Shown: positions 55,399 through 64,000 of the stretch, in pieces
How the letters are laid out: every line of letters begins with the position of its first letter
Numbering within the stretch: the first letter of the stretch is position 1
Source: JBGMEA01 sp041447245
GTDB taxonomy: Bacteria > Bacillota > Clostridia > Eubacteriales > Anaerofustaceae
Direction of reading: 5' to 3'
NCBI GenBank assembly: GCA_041447245.1
Contig: JBGMEA010000012.1
Coordinates: 372,001-436,000 of the forward strand
DNA: 64,000 bases
Program-made: the position numbers and the translations under genes
The notes under the pieces: generated by a model
The model's database searches: none
Seen by the model: only the letters and a program-made list of their open reading frames with translations
What the model was told of the DNA's origin: nothing

Positions 55399-56316
55399 TT
55401 ATTCCACATATTCGTAGCTGGCGCGTTCGCAGTCCATACCGAACAGAAATTTGTTTTTATAAAACAACCGATAGTGTCCCAGAGCGGAAATATTTTCACG
55501 GATCACGCGATTCATCCGTCCGTCCTGAGGTGCGAGCAATTCCTGCCCGCTCTGATCCTCCGCTTCGAACACCAAACGATAATGATGCTGCACGATTTCT
55601 ACGGAGTGATGCTGCAGTTTTTTTATTTTTGCCCCGCGATACGTTGCGATGCGATATTCCTGTCTGTTGTCGATGACCGAAGCGATCACGCCCCAGAATT
55701 CTCTTCCCAGAAACGGAATGCGCGCAACCGAAATCATGATGGATTTTGTGCCGCAGTCGTCCGTGCCGCAGTGCGTCCAAAGATAGGATGACGGAAACGA
55801 CCGACCCCAGTCGCTTTCAATGTACCCGCAGGTTTCGTGCAGATAGATCGGGGTTCCGTCCACGCTGATTTTTCCTGAGACGGAGTGGTACATGCTGATG
55901 ATGTCGTGTCTGCATTCCATAAACGGAAGAAAGCGAAACGGTCCCATAATATTTCGTTTGGGAGGTGCAAGCACACCGTAGCGGAGTGTCGCTTCGATAT
56001 GCAGAGATTCGGTCTGGATGTCCAGGTCAATGCCGTCGGCTGAAAATGTATTGCAGCCCAACGTGATTTTCAGCGGGGATTTTTGCCAGGAAAAGGATTC
56101 ATAGGGGAAAGAAATATATTCGGAACGATTGTTCGTGATGATTTGGAGAAATGCGGAACGGGTTCCGTCCGGGCTGATCTGAAAGCCGGGAATGAACGCT
56201 ACGGTTCCTGCGGGAAGCTGGTGCTTGAAATACCATCCGCGGAAGCTTCCCTTTGCGGATGATGATTTGCTGCCCGAAATTGTATGTCGGGAGCGGATAT
56301 CCTGTGCCTGTTTCAT
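55399..56316 (-). CDS. Tocopherol-cyclase-like (lipocalin-type) protein
   Basis: A 304-residue protein. Motifs of the tocopherol cyclase-like family are FRGWYFKHQLPAGTVAFIPG near residue 28, an EC-terminal GYIESDWGRSFPSSYLW near 175, and VARIPFLGREFWGVI. ATG at 56316 follows GGAGG. Members in anaerobic Firmicutes cannot make tocopherol and probably bind or modify another hydrophobic molecule. It is separated from a divergently regulated locus by only 68 bases from the tetR gene upstream in the same direction. Confidence 0.75.
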   Translation of the reverse strand: MKQAQDIRSRHTISGSKSSSAKGSFRGWYFKHQLPAGTVAFIPGFQISPDGTRSAFLQIITNNRSEYISFPYESFSWQKSPLKITLGCNTFSADGIDLDIQTESLHIEATLRYGVLAPPKRNIMGPFRFLPFMECRHDIISMYHSVSGKISVDGTPIYLHETCGYIESDWGRSFPSSYLWTHCGTDDCGTKSIMISVARIPFLGREFWGVIASVIDNRQEYRIATYRGAKIKKLQHHSVEIVQHHYRLVFEAEDQSGQELLAPQDGRMNRVIRENISALGHYRLFYKNKFLFGMDCERASYEYVE

Positions 56317-56384
56317 CGGTATACCTCCGTATTTATCGGTTGTTTTCCCGGGCAATGACGGTCAGTAAACGTATGATGGGTGCG

Positions 56385-57047
56385 TTATTCATTTAAGGCG
56401 GAAAGAATCGGCTGATCGAACAAAGGAAAGATCGGGCACTCAAGTGAGCGGTATTCGTTCCAAAGATTGGCGATGGCGTTATTGATGGTAAAACTGCTCA
56501 GCAGCAGCAAATGACAGATTTCACGAAGGAGCAGCTCAAGCAATTTCTCTTCGCTTACCGATATGTTGTTGTTGTAGTAATTGATTAAGAGTTCGGTAGA
56601 TGCGCCGAAGATGGCGATTTCCTTATACAGCAGATCCTCTTCGGACAGATTGATATTAAATTCTTTGACGATGTCGACATAAAGTGCCGTGTAATTTTTG
56701 TATGGTCCGAGATCTCTGTCGCTTCTGTGCAGCACGTCCAGATTAAAATTTCGGGTTTGCTCTGATACAAACATCGACATTGTATAAATCGTATAGGTAA
56801 GCATGAACGTCATGAGGGAATCGTATCGATTCAGCTGTCTGACATAATCATGGATGGAATCAAGAAAATTGCCCAACAGACAGACAAGAATGTCCTGCTT
56901 TTTGGGGTAATAGTAATTGATCAGGCTGCGGGAAGTATCGGAACGTTCGGCAATCATCTGAAACGTGGACCCGGAATATCCCACTTCGTAATAGACTTCC
57001 TTGGCTGCTTTGAGTATTTTTTGCTGTGTTTTATTCATTTTTTTCAT
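56385..57047 (-). CDS. TetR-family transcriptional regulator
   Basis: A 220-residue TetR protein. The helix-turn-helix in residues 5-50 includes QKILKAAKEVYYEVGYSGSTFQMIAERSDTSRSLINYYYPKKQDIL. The C-terminal ligand domain is long and helical. The start at 57047 follows AAAGG. It is divergent from the GPH transporter/URO-D U5 locus, so it probably controls that locus through the shared intergenic region. Confidence 0.85.
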   Translation of the reverse strand: MKKMNKTQQKILKAAKEVYYEVGYSGSTFQMIAERSDTSRSLINYYYPKKQDILVCLLGNFLDSIHDYVRQLNRYDSLMTFMLTYTIYTMSMFVSEQTRNFNLDVLHRSDRDLGPYKNYTALYVDIVKEFNINLSEEDLLYKEIAIFGASTELLINYYNNNISVSEEKLLELLLREICHLLLLSSFTINNAIANLWNEYRSLECPIFPLFDQPILSALNE

Positions 57048-57408
57048 TGCTGATACCTTTTTTATTATATACCCATTACGGATCAATTGCCAAATAAATT
57101 CGGAAAATAAGCATTGTACAAAATGTCGTAAATAAAAAATATTTTAAAAAACAGAATATTTAAATTTTAATATAAAAAAATCTTGACAAGCGAAAATCAT
57201 TCTCGTATAATTTTCACGAACTGCAAAATTTATACAAATATCAAAATTATATAAATAAATCAATGAAATATGTATTATTCATTTGTATTATTGCGCTAAT
57301 AATACAGTTATTAAATTTTGTTCTTTGTGGATAATATTGTATTGATCTGATTATTTCAATTTGTGCAGATGCAGTTCTGTCGGTGTACCAAACAGAAAGG
57401 AGTATGGA
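57048..57408 (+). promoter_or_regulatory. Divergent control region with consensus promoter for the GPH-U5 locus
   Basis: 361 very AT-rich bases without a gene. TTGACA (57183-57188), 17 bases, TATAAT (57206-57211) gives a leader of about 190 bases. The -35/-10 spacer and flank hold an imperfect GAAAAT...ATTTTC dyad (57192-57215) suitable for the divergent TetR. Confidence 0.7.
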
Positions 57409-58809
57409 ATGACTATGGAAAAACCAAAAGTCAATCAAAAAATTGTTACGATCTTTGGGTTGTCGGAGCTGGCTGCGATTTTGATCGCGAACCTGAGCAC
57501 GCAGTATTTTTCATTTTATATTACGGACATTCTGCTGTATTCTCCGGTTGTAATGGGTACGGTTCTTATTTTTACGAGAACATTTGATATTGCTACCATT
57601 CTGATATCAGGGGTGGTGGAAGAAAAAATGAATCCCAAATGGGGAAAGTATCGTTCATGGCTGCTGATGATGATTCCGATTGCCGCAGTTGTCGGAATTG
57701 TGCAGTATGCCAACATCGGCGGTGCAGGAAAGCTGATCGTGGCTTCGGTCTGTTATGTCCTGTTTTTCGGATTCTTCAATTTCGGACGGACTGCACAGCT
57801 TGCATTGCTGAACTCTATCGGGTCCACTCCGGAAGACCGAGCCATGCTTTCGGCCAGAAAAGGGCAGTTTGCATCATTGGCGGGCATCATTTTCAATGCG
57901 ACTTTTTTGCCTTTGGCTCTGTTTTTTTCGGGGGCCGCAACAAAAACGGACATTAAACCTTTGGGTTTTCTGCTTACCGTGGTGGTGTTCCAGGCCGTTT
58001 ATTTGATTCCGCAAATGATTTTATTCAAAGCGTCCAAACCATATGATATGCCTGTGACGGATGCGCAGGCAAAGCAACAGCTGCACCGTCAAAAACTTTC
58101 GGGTAAAGAAATGCTGGAGCAGGTGTTTAAAAATCCTCCGTTATTGCTGTTGCTGCTTGCGGAAATCTGCAAAACCGTGGTCAACACTCTGGTATTGAGT
58201 ATGGCGGTCTATTATTTCAAAGTCGTTGCTCAGGATTTGACGCTCAGCACTATTTTTACGACGGCAATCAGCGTGACCGGTTTTGTCGGAACCATTTTTA
58301 TCGGACAGTTTGTCATGAAAAAAGTCGGAAAAAAATATACTTATGTGATGGGATTCGGACTGCCGATCATCGCGATGATTATTGCGCGTTTGGTTGCGGC
58401 CAATAATTCTCTGCTGTTTATCTGCATCATGTGCGTGGCATGGTTTTTCTTCCTTGGCATTTCGATTCCCGGACCCGCCATGTTCGGAGACTGTGTGGAA
58501 TACGGCAAATATAAAATCGGGAAGGAAGGGCGTGCATTTGTCATGAGCCTTTATACGCTTCCGATCAAAATCGGCGTGCTGATCGCAGGAGGGGTTTCCG
58601 GTTATCTGCTCGGAGCCATCGGCTATTCCGCGAGTGCAACCATTACTCCGCAGCTTCAATCCGGATTATTTAATCTGGTCACTTTTGCCCCTGCGGCATT
58701 TCTTGCAGTCGGGCTGATCTGCGCGCTGTGCTATCCGCTTACGGAAAAGCGAACAAAAGAAATTATGCAACTGAATCAATCGGCAAAAACGCAAACAGCC
58801 GATCGGTAA
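57409..58809 (+). CDS. GPH-family (glycoside-pentoside-hexuronide:cation) symporter
   Basis: A 466-residue, 12-helix transporter of the GPH branch of MFS. RTFDIATILISGVVEEKMNPKWGKYRSWLL near residue 55 is the family motif. A central loop lies near 215-240, and GPAMFGDCVEYGKYKIGKEGRAFVMSLYTLPIKIG near 365 is typical. It starts at 57409 after AAAGGAG. It sits directly before URO-D methyltransferase U5, so it may import a methylated or methoxylated compound, perhaps as a glycoside. Confidence 0.88.
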   Translation: MTMEKPKVNQKIVTIFGLSELAAILIANLSTQYFSFYITDILLYSPVVMGTVLIFTRTFDIATILISGVVEEKMNPKWGKYRSWLLMMIPIAAVVGIVQYANIGGAGKLIVASVCYVLFFGFFNFGRTAQLALLNSIGSTPEDRAMLSARKGQFASLAGIIFNATFLPLALFFSGAATKTDIKPLGFLLTVVVFQAVYLIPQMILFKASKPYDMPVTDAQAKQQLHRQKLSGKEMLEQVFKNPPLLLLLLAEICKTVVNTLVLSMAVYYFKVVAQDLTLSTIFTTAISVTGFVGTIFIGQFVMKKVGKKYTYVMGFGLPIIAMIIARLVAANNSLLFICIMCVAWFFFLGISIPGPAMFGDCVEYGKYKIGKEGRAFVMSLYTLPIKIGVLIAGGVSGYLLGAIGYSASATITPQLQSGLFNLVTFAPAAFLAVGLICALCYPLTEKRTKEIMQLNQSAKTQTADR

Positions 58810-58898
58810 AAATATCAATCAAATACCACGTGTGCACCGACACTGCATGATTTTCAATGATGACATTTGCATGAGCTGCATGATAAGGAGGCAAGTTT

Positions 58899-60086
58899 AT
58901 GACAGAAATGACACAACTCAAACAGGAAAGAAAGGAAACCCTTGATCAGATTTACAGCGGACAGATTCCGAAGCGCATTCCGATTTTTCTGTCCGTTACC
59001 TTTGAAGCGATGGTGCCGTATGCGATTCGGCATGGGATATTGCCGTCCGACACCAATCTGAGAAACAGTTACTGGCAACCGGAAACATGGTATGACATTT
59101 TTGATTTTATGAATCGGGAGTTTTATTCCGATCAGCCGCTCGGCCCTGGCGCGATCCGTTTGCCTATTCTGTATCAGATACTGGACGCAAAATGCATCCA
59201 TATGGGGACGACCGGTGTGATGCAGCATCCGGAAGTGCATTCTCTCGAAGTGGAAGAATATGATGAATTCGTCAAAGATCCGTTTTTGTTTATGTCGGAA
59301 GTGCTGATGCCGAGACTTTATCGGGCATTGGATACCACTCCCGCACGTCGGGCAATGGTGCTTTCTCAAGCCGTAAAAGCAAATTATGATGCGTTTGCCA
59401 TGATCGGCGGAATGATGGGGAAAATCGGCGAAACATACGGATTCCCTCCCGCGCATATCGGCAGATCGACCGCCCCGTTTGATTATCTTGCAGATTTTCT
59501 GCGATCGTTTACGAATATCTCTTCGGATATCCGAAGGTACCCGGAAAAAGTATTGGCTGCCTGCGATGCGCTGGTTCCGCTGATGGTGCGCGAAGGGCTC
59601 GGACCGGATCCTTCCGTGCTGCCCGAAGACTATCATGTCTCCATTCCTTTGCATATGGGGAGTTTTCTGAACCGCAAACATTTTGAACAATTCTGGTGGC
59701 CGTCATTCAAACAGGTGATGGATCAGCTTGTGGCTCCCGGATGTTTTGTTGATCTGTTCGTGGAAGACAACTGGATGCGTCATATGGATTTTATGAAAAC
59801 GCTGAACGGCTGCGTGACAATGCAGTTTGAATACGGAGATCCGAAGCTTGTCAAAGAAAAACTTGCTGATACCAAGCATGTGATAACCGGATTTTTCCCG
59901 ATCGGAACTCTGCAGTACGGAACCAAGCAGCAGGTGAAGGATAAGGCGAAAGAGCTGATTGATATTCTTGCTCCGGGCGGAGGGTATATTTTCGGATTTG
60001 ACAAAGGACTGTTTTCCCTGGCGGACCCGATTGCGGAAAATCTGCATACACTGATCGATTTTGTGAGAGAATACGGCGTTTACTGA
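58899..60086 (+). CDS. URO-D-family methyltransferase (U5)
   Basis: A 395-residue URO-D-like barrel in the subclade of U2 and U3. IPKRIPIFL lies near residue 25, FVEDNW where a zinc motif would be, YGTKQQVKDKAKELIDIL, APGGGYIF and a terminal REYGVY. AAGGAGG precedes the ATG. It lies between a GPH symporter and, after a small MEFQS-type gene, an SLC13-type transporter. No corrinoid protein is adjacent. The three-gene-plus-transporter layout suggests a complete catabolic cassette for one methylated substrate that relies on shared corrinoid and THF functions. Confidence 0.78.
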   Translation: MTEMTQLKQERKETLDQIYSGQIPKRIPIFLSVTFEAMVPYAIRHGILPSDTNLRNSYWQPETWYDIFDFMNREFYSDQPLGPGAIRLPILYQILDAKCIHMGTTGVMQHPEVHSLEVEEYDEFVKDPFLFMSEVLMPRLYRALDTTPARRAMVLSQAVKANYDAFAMIGGMMGKIGETYGFPPAHIGRSTAPFDYLADFLRSFTNISSDIRRYPEKVLAACDALVPLMVREGLGPDPSVLPEDYHVSIPLHMGSFLNRKHFEQFWWPSFKQVMDQLVAPGCFVDLFVEDNWMRHMDFMKTLNGCVTMQFEYGDPKLVKEKLADTKHVITGFFPIGTLQYGTKQQVKDKAKELIDILAPGGGYIFGFDKGLFSLADPIAENLHTLIDFVREYGVY

Positions 60087-60096
60087 GGAGGAAAAA

Positions 60097-60237
60097 ATGG
60101 AATTTCAATCGAAAAATTATGTGACATGGGATCAGTATGCACAAATGCATCCCGAAATCGGGGATATTGAGGCGGCTAAAAAAATTCAGAGTTATGAAGA
60201 TCAAATCTTTTCTTTGGTGATTCGCCTGTTTCGCTAA
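60097..60237 (+). CDS. Small protein behind URO-D methyltransferase U5 (46 aa, MEFQS type)
   Basis: A 46-codon frame starting 10 bases after the U5 stop, with GAGGAGG five bases before its ATG. It begins MEFQSKNYVTW and ends IQSYEDQIFSLVIRLFR. Compare the small protein behind U3: MEFQSEYYRSF and IQMYEEMMFGFHIYLLV. The shared start, the I-Q-x-Y-E motif and the following hydrophobic helix, plus the same genomic position, argue for a conserved functional partner of this methyltransferase subclade. It has no signal peptide and no full membrane helix. Confidence 0.82.
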   Translation: MEFQSKNYVTWDQYAQMHPEIGDIEAAKKIQSYEDQIFSLVIRLFR

Positions 60238-60283
60238 TCCGAACGGCGGGTCAGTAATGTCCGCAGCATGATCCTGACAGAAA

Positions 60284-60328
60284 TCATTCCGATATTGCCA
60301 TGAATTTTACGCGGCAATATCGGAATGA
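60284..60328. other. 16-bp perfect inverted repeat before the SLC13 gene
   Basis: TCATTCCGATATTGCC / GGCAATATCGGAATGA with a 13-base loop and no T run. It could be a strong RNA hairpin limiting read-through to the transporter or a regulator site. Confidence 0.65.
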
Positions 60329-60405
60329 GAAAAAATGACCGCTTTGTTTTGTTTTGCGTTTTCGCAATGCAGGGACTGAAAGAAAAAACAAACGGAGTAG
60401 AAAAA

Positions 60406-61677
60406 ATGAATACGGCATTAATCAGTCTGATTATTATGGGGGTGTGTATTATATTTTTTGTGACGGATGTTTTCCCGAGTGCCACAATTGCCCTGCTTGG
60501 CTGCGTCGCGATGGTGGTGTTCGGGGTATGCGGCATCGACGTTGCATTTTCGGGGTTCGTTCACAGTATCACTATTTTGGTATTCAGCATGTTTATTATC
60601 AGCAGCGCAATTTTATCTTCCGGTGCGGCGAAACTGATCGGAGCGTTTGTTTTGCGGTTTGCAAAGAACAGCGAGCGCATGGTTGTTCTGATTGTGACAA
60701 CGCTGAGTGCCCTTCTTTCGGCCGCTATCGGAAACGGCGCTGCCGTTCCGATGATGCTGACAATCTGCTACGGGATTGTCGCAGCCGAAAAAAAATATCG
60801 TTTGATGAATTTGGCGATTCCCGTTGCGTTCGGAGGAATTTTCGGAGGAGCCTGCACTTTGGTGGGGTCTGCTCCTCAATTGTCCGCTTCCGGAATTTTG
60901 CAACAGATTACGGGAACAGGCCTTGGGATGTTTACCATTTCGAAAATCGGTGTGCCGATTGCTGTTTTGGGAATTTTATATGTAACACTGATCGGCTATC
61001 CGATCGGGAAACGGATATGGAGCAATCGGGAAGAACCGGAAATTTCAGGAATCGGTGCCTGTGCGCATCAGCAAGTGAATAAACGAAAACTGTATACCGC
61101 ACTGGCAATTTTTGCATTGCTGATTATATTATTTGTCGTCCAGTTATTTGATGTGGCAGTGTCGGCAGCCATCTGCGCGCTGTTATGTATTCTGACCGGA
61201 ACCATTTCGCAAAAAGATGCATTCTCCGATATGAAATGGGATATCGTAATTTGGCTGGCGAGTGTCATGGGTCTGGCAAAAGCATTGACCGTGAGCGGCG
61301 CCACGGATCTGATTGCGGATTCAGTGCTCGGGGTTCTGGCTCGGAATGCCTCCCCGTTCATTTTCTTTGCCGCAATGACACTGCTTGCCATGATTATCAG
61401 CAATTTCATTGCGAACACCACAACCGTGATTATTCTTCTGCCGATTTCAATTCCGCTTGCGGCAGCCGTCGGGCTTTCTCCCATGGCATTGGCAATGGGG
61501 ATTACCATGGGTGCAAGCCTGACTTTTGCGACACCGCTGGCGAACGGGTTTATCGGTATGACTCTAAGTGCGGGATATCGGTTTCGTGATTATGTCAGAT
61601 ACGGCGTGCTCCCGAGTTTGCTGACGTATGTTGCGCTGATCGGAGTCACCCCGCTGCTATTCCCTCTTGCGGGTTAA
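60406..61677 (+). CDS. SLC13/DASS-type anion transporter
   Basis: A 423-residue membrane protein with 10-12 helices. Two repeated re-entrant regions are visible: ALLSAAIGNGAAVPMMLTIC near residue 125 and ISNFIANTTTVIILLPIS near 330 (the SNT-like motif of DASS transporters). It would carry di- or tricarboxylates or aromatic acids with sodium or protons. ATG at 60406 follows GGAG. Last gene of the GPH-U5-small protein locus, perhaps exporting the demethylated product. Confidence 0.82.
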   Translation: MNTALISLIIMGVCIIFFVTDVFPSATIALLGCVAMVVFGVCGIDVAFSGFVHSITILVFSMFIISSAILSSGAAKLIGAFVLRFAKNSERMVVLIVTTLSALLSAAIGNGAAVPMMLTICYGIVAAEKKYRLMNLAIPVAFGGIFGGACTLVGSAPQLSASGILQQITGTGLGMFTISKIGVPIAVLGILYVTLIGYPIGKRIWSNREEPEISGIGACAHQQVNKRKLYTALAIFALLIILFVVQLFDVAVSAAICALLCILTGTISQKDAFSDMKWDIVIWLASVMGLAKALTVSGATDLIADSVLGVLARNASPFIFFAAMTLLAMIISNFIANTTTVIILLPISIPLAAAVGLSPMALAMGITMGASLTFATPLANGFIGMTLSAGYRFRDYVRYGVLPSLLTYVALIGVTPLLFPLAG

Positions 61678-61835
61678 TCGGCGGATTATTCGGGAATGAA
61701 AAGAAACGGATTGTTCCGTTTCGTCGGAATCGGCCTGCAGATTAAATTCTTATGAGAATATCGATTCCATGGTATAATATCTCCTGTCGGAGCGGAGGTG
61801 CGAAATATACTGCGTCTTAGCCCACAGGGAAGTGT

Positions 61836-62510
61836 ATGAGAATCAGAACAGAGTCGATTACATGCCCGCAGTGCGGAGCATGCCAGAAACTGGATATTTA
61901 TGAAACCGTGAACATAGCGGTTGATCCAAGCATGAGGGATCGGGTTGCGAGCGGAGAACTGTTTCGCGGCCGATGTGAAACGTGCGGGTGCGAAATACCG
62001 CTGAGTTATGACTGCGTTTATAAGGATATCGCACATCGTTTTATGATCTATCTGATTCCGCCGCAGACGCCGAATGCAATTGAGCTCATCGAGTCCGCGC
62101 AGAAACAATGCGAGGAATTATTGGGAAAACTCAGAGAAACGTTCTGCCTGCGGATCGTATCTTCCGTTACCGAGCTGCAGGAAAAACGAGTTCAATTCGA
62201 GCAGGGGCTCGATGATCGAATCACAGAACTATATAAAACGATTTTATTGCGCGGTCTGTTGAAAGAGCAACCCGAATATCGATTGAAACAGGCGCTGCTG
62301 ACGGGGACAGACGGCAAGAAACGGTTTTTCTTTACGGATGCGGACGGAAATCGTTTGTCGGTAGGGTTTGATGAAGGAATGTACCGAAGTTTGGAAGAGA
62401 TGTTTCTCGACAAAATCGCTCCGTTCCACGACAATTATTTTTCGGTCGTCAATCTGGCATGGGCACATCGGTTTTTGGATGCGCTTAATCGGGAAGGCGG
62501 AGAATATTAA
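61836..62510 (+). CDS. CpXC domain protein
   Basis: A 224-residue protein. The N-terminal CpXC zinc domain (residues 1-70) has CPQCGACQKLDIYETVN and GRCETCGCEIPLSYDC. The remainder is helical with a KKRFFFTDADGNRLSVGFDEGMY beta segment. CpXC proteins are widespread in Firmicutes with unknown function. A TATAAT lies at 61773-61778 upstream. A hairpin follows at 62512-62550. Confidence 0.8.
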   Translation: MRIRTESITCPQCGACQKLDIYETVNIAVDPSMRDRVASGELFRGRCETCGCEIPLSYDCVYKDIAHRFMIYLIPPQTPNAIELIESAQKQCEELLGKLRETFCLRIVSSVTELQEKRVQFEQGLDDRITELYKTILLRGLLKEQPEYRLKQALLTGTDGKKRFFFTDADGNRLSVGFDEGMYRSLEEMFLDKIAPFHDNYFSVVNLAWAHRFLDALNREGGEY

Positions 62511-62511
62511 A

Positions 62512-62550
62512 AAAGGGCTGCAGCAAAATGAAAGATTGCTGCAGCCCTTT
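62512..62550. terminator. Hairpin terminator between CpXC and Fic-like genes
   Basis: AAAGGGCTGCAGCA / TGCTGCAGCCCTTT. The T run is better on the minus strand, so it may mainly end the Fic-like transcript. Confidence 0.65.
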
Positions 62551-62560
62551 GCGGAATATA

Positions 62561-62672
62561 GGAACGCATACAATGCGTTGCGTACCAAATGATCATTCGT
62601 TGATTGTTTGGATTTGAAATCCGTGATGCATTCCCATTTTTTGCAATGTAGGGAACGCGTATCACGCGTTCC
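62561..62672. repeat. Dispersed double-palindrome repeat, copy R4
   Basis: Left palindrome GGAACGCATACAATGCGTTGC (62561-62581, one base changed), GTACCAAATGATCATTC, a GATTTGAAATCC block shared with R1, and the right palindrome GGAACGCGTATCACGCGTTCC (62652-62672), identical to that of R3. Confidence 0.85.
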
Positions 62673-62787
62673 GTTGGATACGTTTCGTGAAATGCGGGGT
62701 TGTTTGTTTTTTGATTTCGATGCGTATGTTGGCATAGATCGTGTGGTAAGCGATCCTGTTTTGTGATTTTTTGTTCGGATTGTCGGA

Positions 62788-63843
62788 TCAATAGAGATCC
62801 CGTCTGCGATACAGCGTTCCCCGCCCTCCGCCTATTTTTTCGATGTACTGTTCTTTCATCAGATCTCCCAGTGTTTTCTCCACCATTGTCATGCTGATGT
62901 CGGGGCATTGACGCATGATATCGGCTTTGGAAACAGAATGCTCCGTGGCATTGATCACATTTCGGATCCGCTCCGTTTTCGTTTGAATTTTATCCCGTTT
63001 AAAGCTGACCCTGGCGTCAAACTCACGGTACATCTGCAATACTGCGCCGAGGAAATAATGGACAAACGGCAGGTCATCCTGTTCGCCGCTCAGCCATCCG
63101 TTTCCGCTAAGGCGAATGGATTCGAAATACGCTTCGTCTGTGTCTTCTATGATGCGATCCAGGCTGATGTATTTGCAGGCGAAACAGCTTCGGCGCAACA
63201 GCTGGAGCATGAGAATCAATCTCGCTATTTTTCCGTTTTCATGAGGAAACGGGCGGATGCAGAGAAAATCAAGGTGATAAAAAGCCATCAGAAGCAGCGG
63301 ATCATATCGGTCTTCTTCCATGGCGGATTCATATTCTTCGCAGAGTGCACCGATCAGTTCCGGAACGTCGGAGGCTTTTAGCGTAGGAACAATATAATTT
63401 TGGATCTTTCGTCTGCCGGGGCGCTTGCGTATCGTGTCTTCCGTTCTCCAGACTCCTGCCTGAATTTCGAAAACATATGCCTGCATGTCTCCATAGAGCT
63501 GCAGTATGAAATCGGGAGTAAGCTGCATATACAGTGAATAGTCGTAAACCATGCCGAGTGCTTCTCCATAGCCGAGGATCTCCCGCTCCGCACGATCCCG
63601 CGGCTCGATTTGATGTGCCATCAGCCCCTTAAGTCTGGCCGCTGTTGTTTCATATCCCTGCAGGCGTACCGAAGATGCTGTACTTTCCTTTTTTGCGACA
63701 TCAGTCAAACCGATCAACACATCCGGTTTGTCTGTTTCTATGCAACGGAGTTTCCCGGACAGCTCGTGAATTTCGCAGAGCAGTTTTACCGTTTGTGCGT
63801 CCAATACGGACGCGGCACGTTTCGAATAATCGAACGAATGCAT
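62788..63843 (-). CDS. Fic-family protein with altered active site
   Basis: A 351-residue Fic-domain protein followed by a winged-helix C-terminus (about residues 285-350, NVINATEHSVSKADIMRQCPDISMTMVEKTLGDLM). The Fic core has DFLCIRPFPHENGKIARLI near residue 200 and KYISLDRIIEDTDEAYF after it. The usual motif is HPFxxGNGRxxR; here the catalytic histidine is arginine (CGC codon) and GNGR is ENGK. The start at 63843 follows GGGAGGGG. An AMP-transferase function is therefore doubtful; it may be a regulatory or inactive form. Confidence 0.85.
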   Translation of the reverse strand: MHSFDYSKRAASVLDAQTVKLLCEIHELSGKLRCIETDKPDVLIGLTDVAKKESTASSVRLQGYETTAARLKGLMAHQIEPRDRAEREILGYGEALGMVYDYSLYMQLTPDFILQLYGDMQAYVFEIQAGVWRTEDTIRKRPGRRKIQNYIVPTLKASDVPELIGALCEEYESAMEEDRYDPLLLMAFYHLDFLCIRPFPHENGKIARLILMLQLLRRSCFACKYISLDRIIEDTDEAYFESIRLSGNGWLSGEQDDLPFVHYFLGAVLQMYREFDARVSFKRDKIQTKTERIRNVINATEHSVSKADIMRQCPDISMTMVEKTLGDLMKEQYIEKIGGGRGTLYRRRDLY

Positions 63844-64000
63844 AGCCCCTCCCGACATAAAATTACTATATGCACAATGATATCATAATGGTATGCAGAA
63901 AACAATAAATTTCAGATGATTGTTACAGTGTAACTTTATTGCGGGCGGATGATAGGGCTTATGATTGCATCTCGGTTATGACGGGGATATAATGAATAAT
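63844..64000. other. Intergenic end of window
   Basis: 157 bases upstream of the Fic-like gene; no gene can be supported. Confidence 0.5.

Overview
This window looks like part of the chromosome of a strictly anaerobic Bacillota, most likely class Clostridia. The evidence is Clostridia-type RpoB/RpoC, TTGACA-17-TATAAT promoters, GGAGG ribosome-binding sites, and a corrinoid- and tetrahydrofolate (THF)-dependent one-carbon metabolism typical of acetogens and demethylating gut bacteria. No species can be named from the sequence alone. There is no plasmid, prophage, CRISPR array, tRNA or rRNA that I can support.

Layout. 1-5.6 kb: a DUF2804 protein cut by the window edge, pgi, and a Zur-type repressor with a znuACB zinc/manganese ABC importer. 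5.6-15.4 kb: a lipoprotein, then two oppositely oriented corrinoid loci (corrinoid protein + GntR + URO-D methyltransferase; MFS + URO-D methyltransferase), an SPFH protein with a tiny ribbon-helix-helix gene, and a third URO-D methyltransferase with a Crp-type regulator. 15.4-20.9 kb: an ATP-grasp enzyme divergent from PadR, a lipoprotein with a YhfC protease, and a membrane protein with a KAP NTPase (possible defence pair). 20.9-33.7 kb: the core, namely the corrinoid-enzyme activator (RACE), methyl-THF methyltransferase, a THF riboswitch, folate ECF transporter, fhs, fchA, folD, metV, metF, lpdA, gcvH, an amidohydrolase and a FocA-type formate channel. 33.8-42.9 kb: GyrI-like protein, fluoride riboswitch with crcB, TraX, an ECF sigma/anti-sigma operon, alcohol and aldehyde dehydrogenases, and a fourth URO-D/corrinoid pair. 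43-51 kb: rpoB-rpoC. 51-64 kb: Crp, TetR-TauE-MBL, a tocopherol-cyclase-like protein, a fifth URO-D methyltransferase between two transporters, a CpXC protein and a Fic-like protein.

How it fits together (inference). URO-D-family methyltransferases would move methyl groups from methylated substrates, possibly methoxylated aromatics, to small corrinoid proteins. RACE would re-reduce inactivated corrinoids, and the MtvA/AcsE-like enzyme would pass the methyl group to THF. MetVF, FolD, FchA and Fhs can then interconvert methyl-THF and formate, which FocA can move across the membrane. CODH/acetyl-CoA synthase is not in the window, so the module as seen links methyl groups to formate.

Most notable new signals: (i) 44-47 residue proteins encoded directly behind three of the five URO-D methyltransferases, two sharing an MEFQS start and an IQxYE C-terminal motif; (ii) a FolD lacking the cyclohydrolase lysine next to fchA; (iii) a THF riboswitch at the head of the methyl-branch genes; (iv) a dispersed double-palindrome repeat in four intergenic regions; (v) operator motifs that link separate loci.
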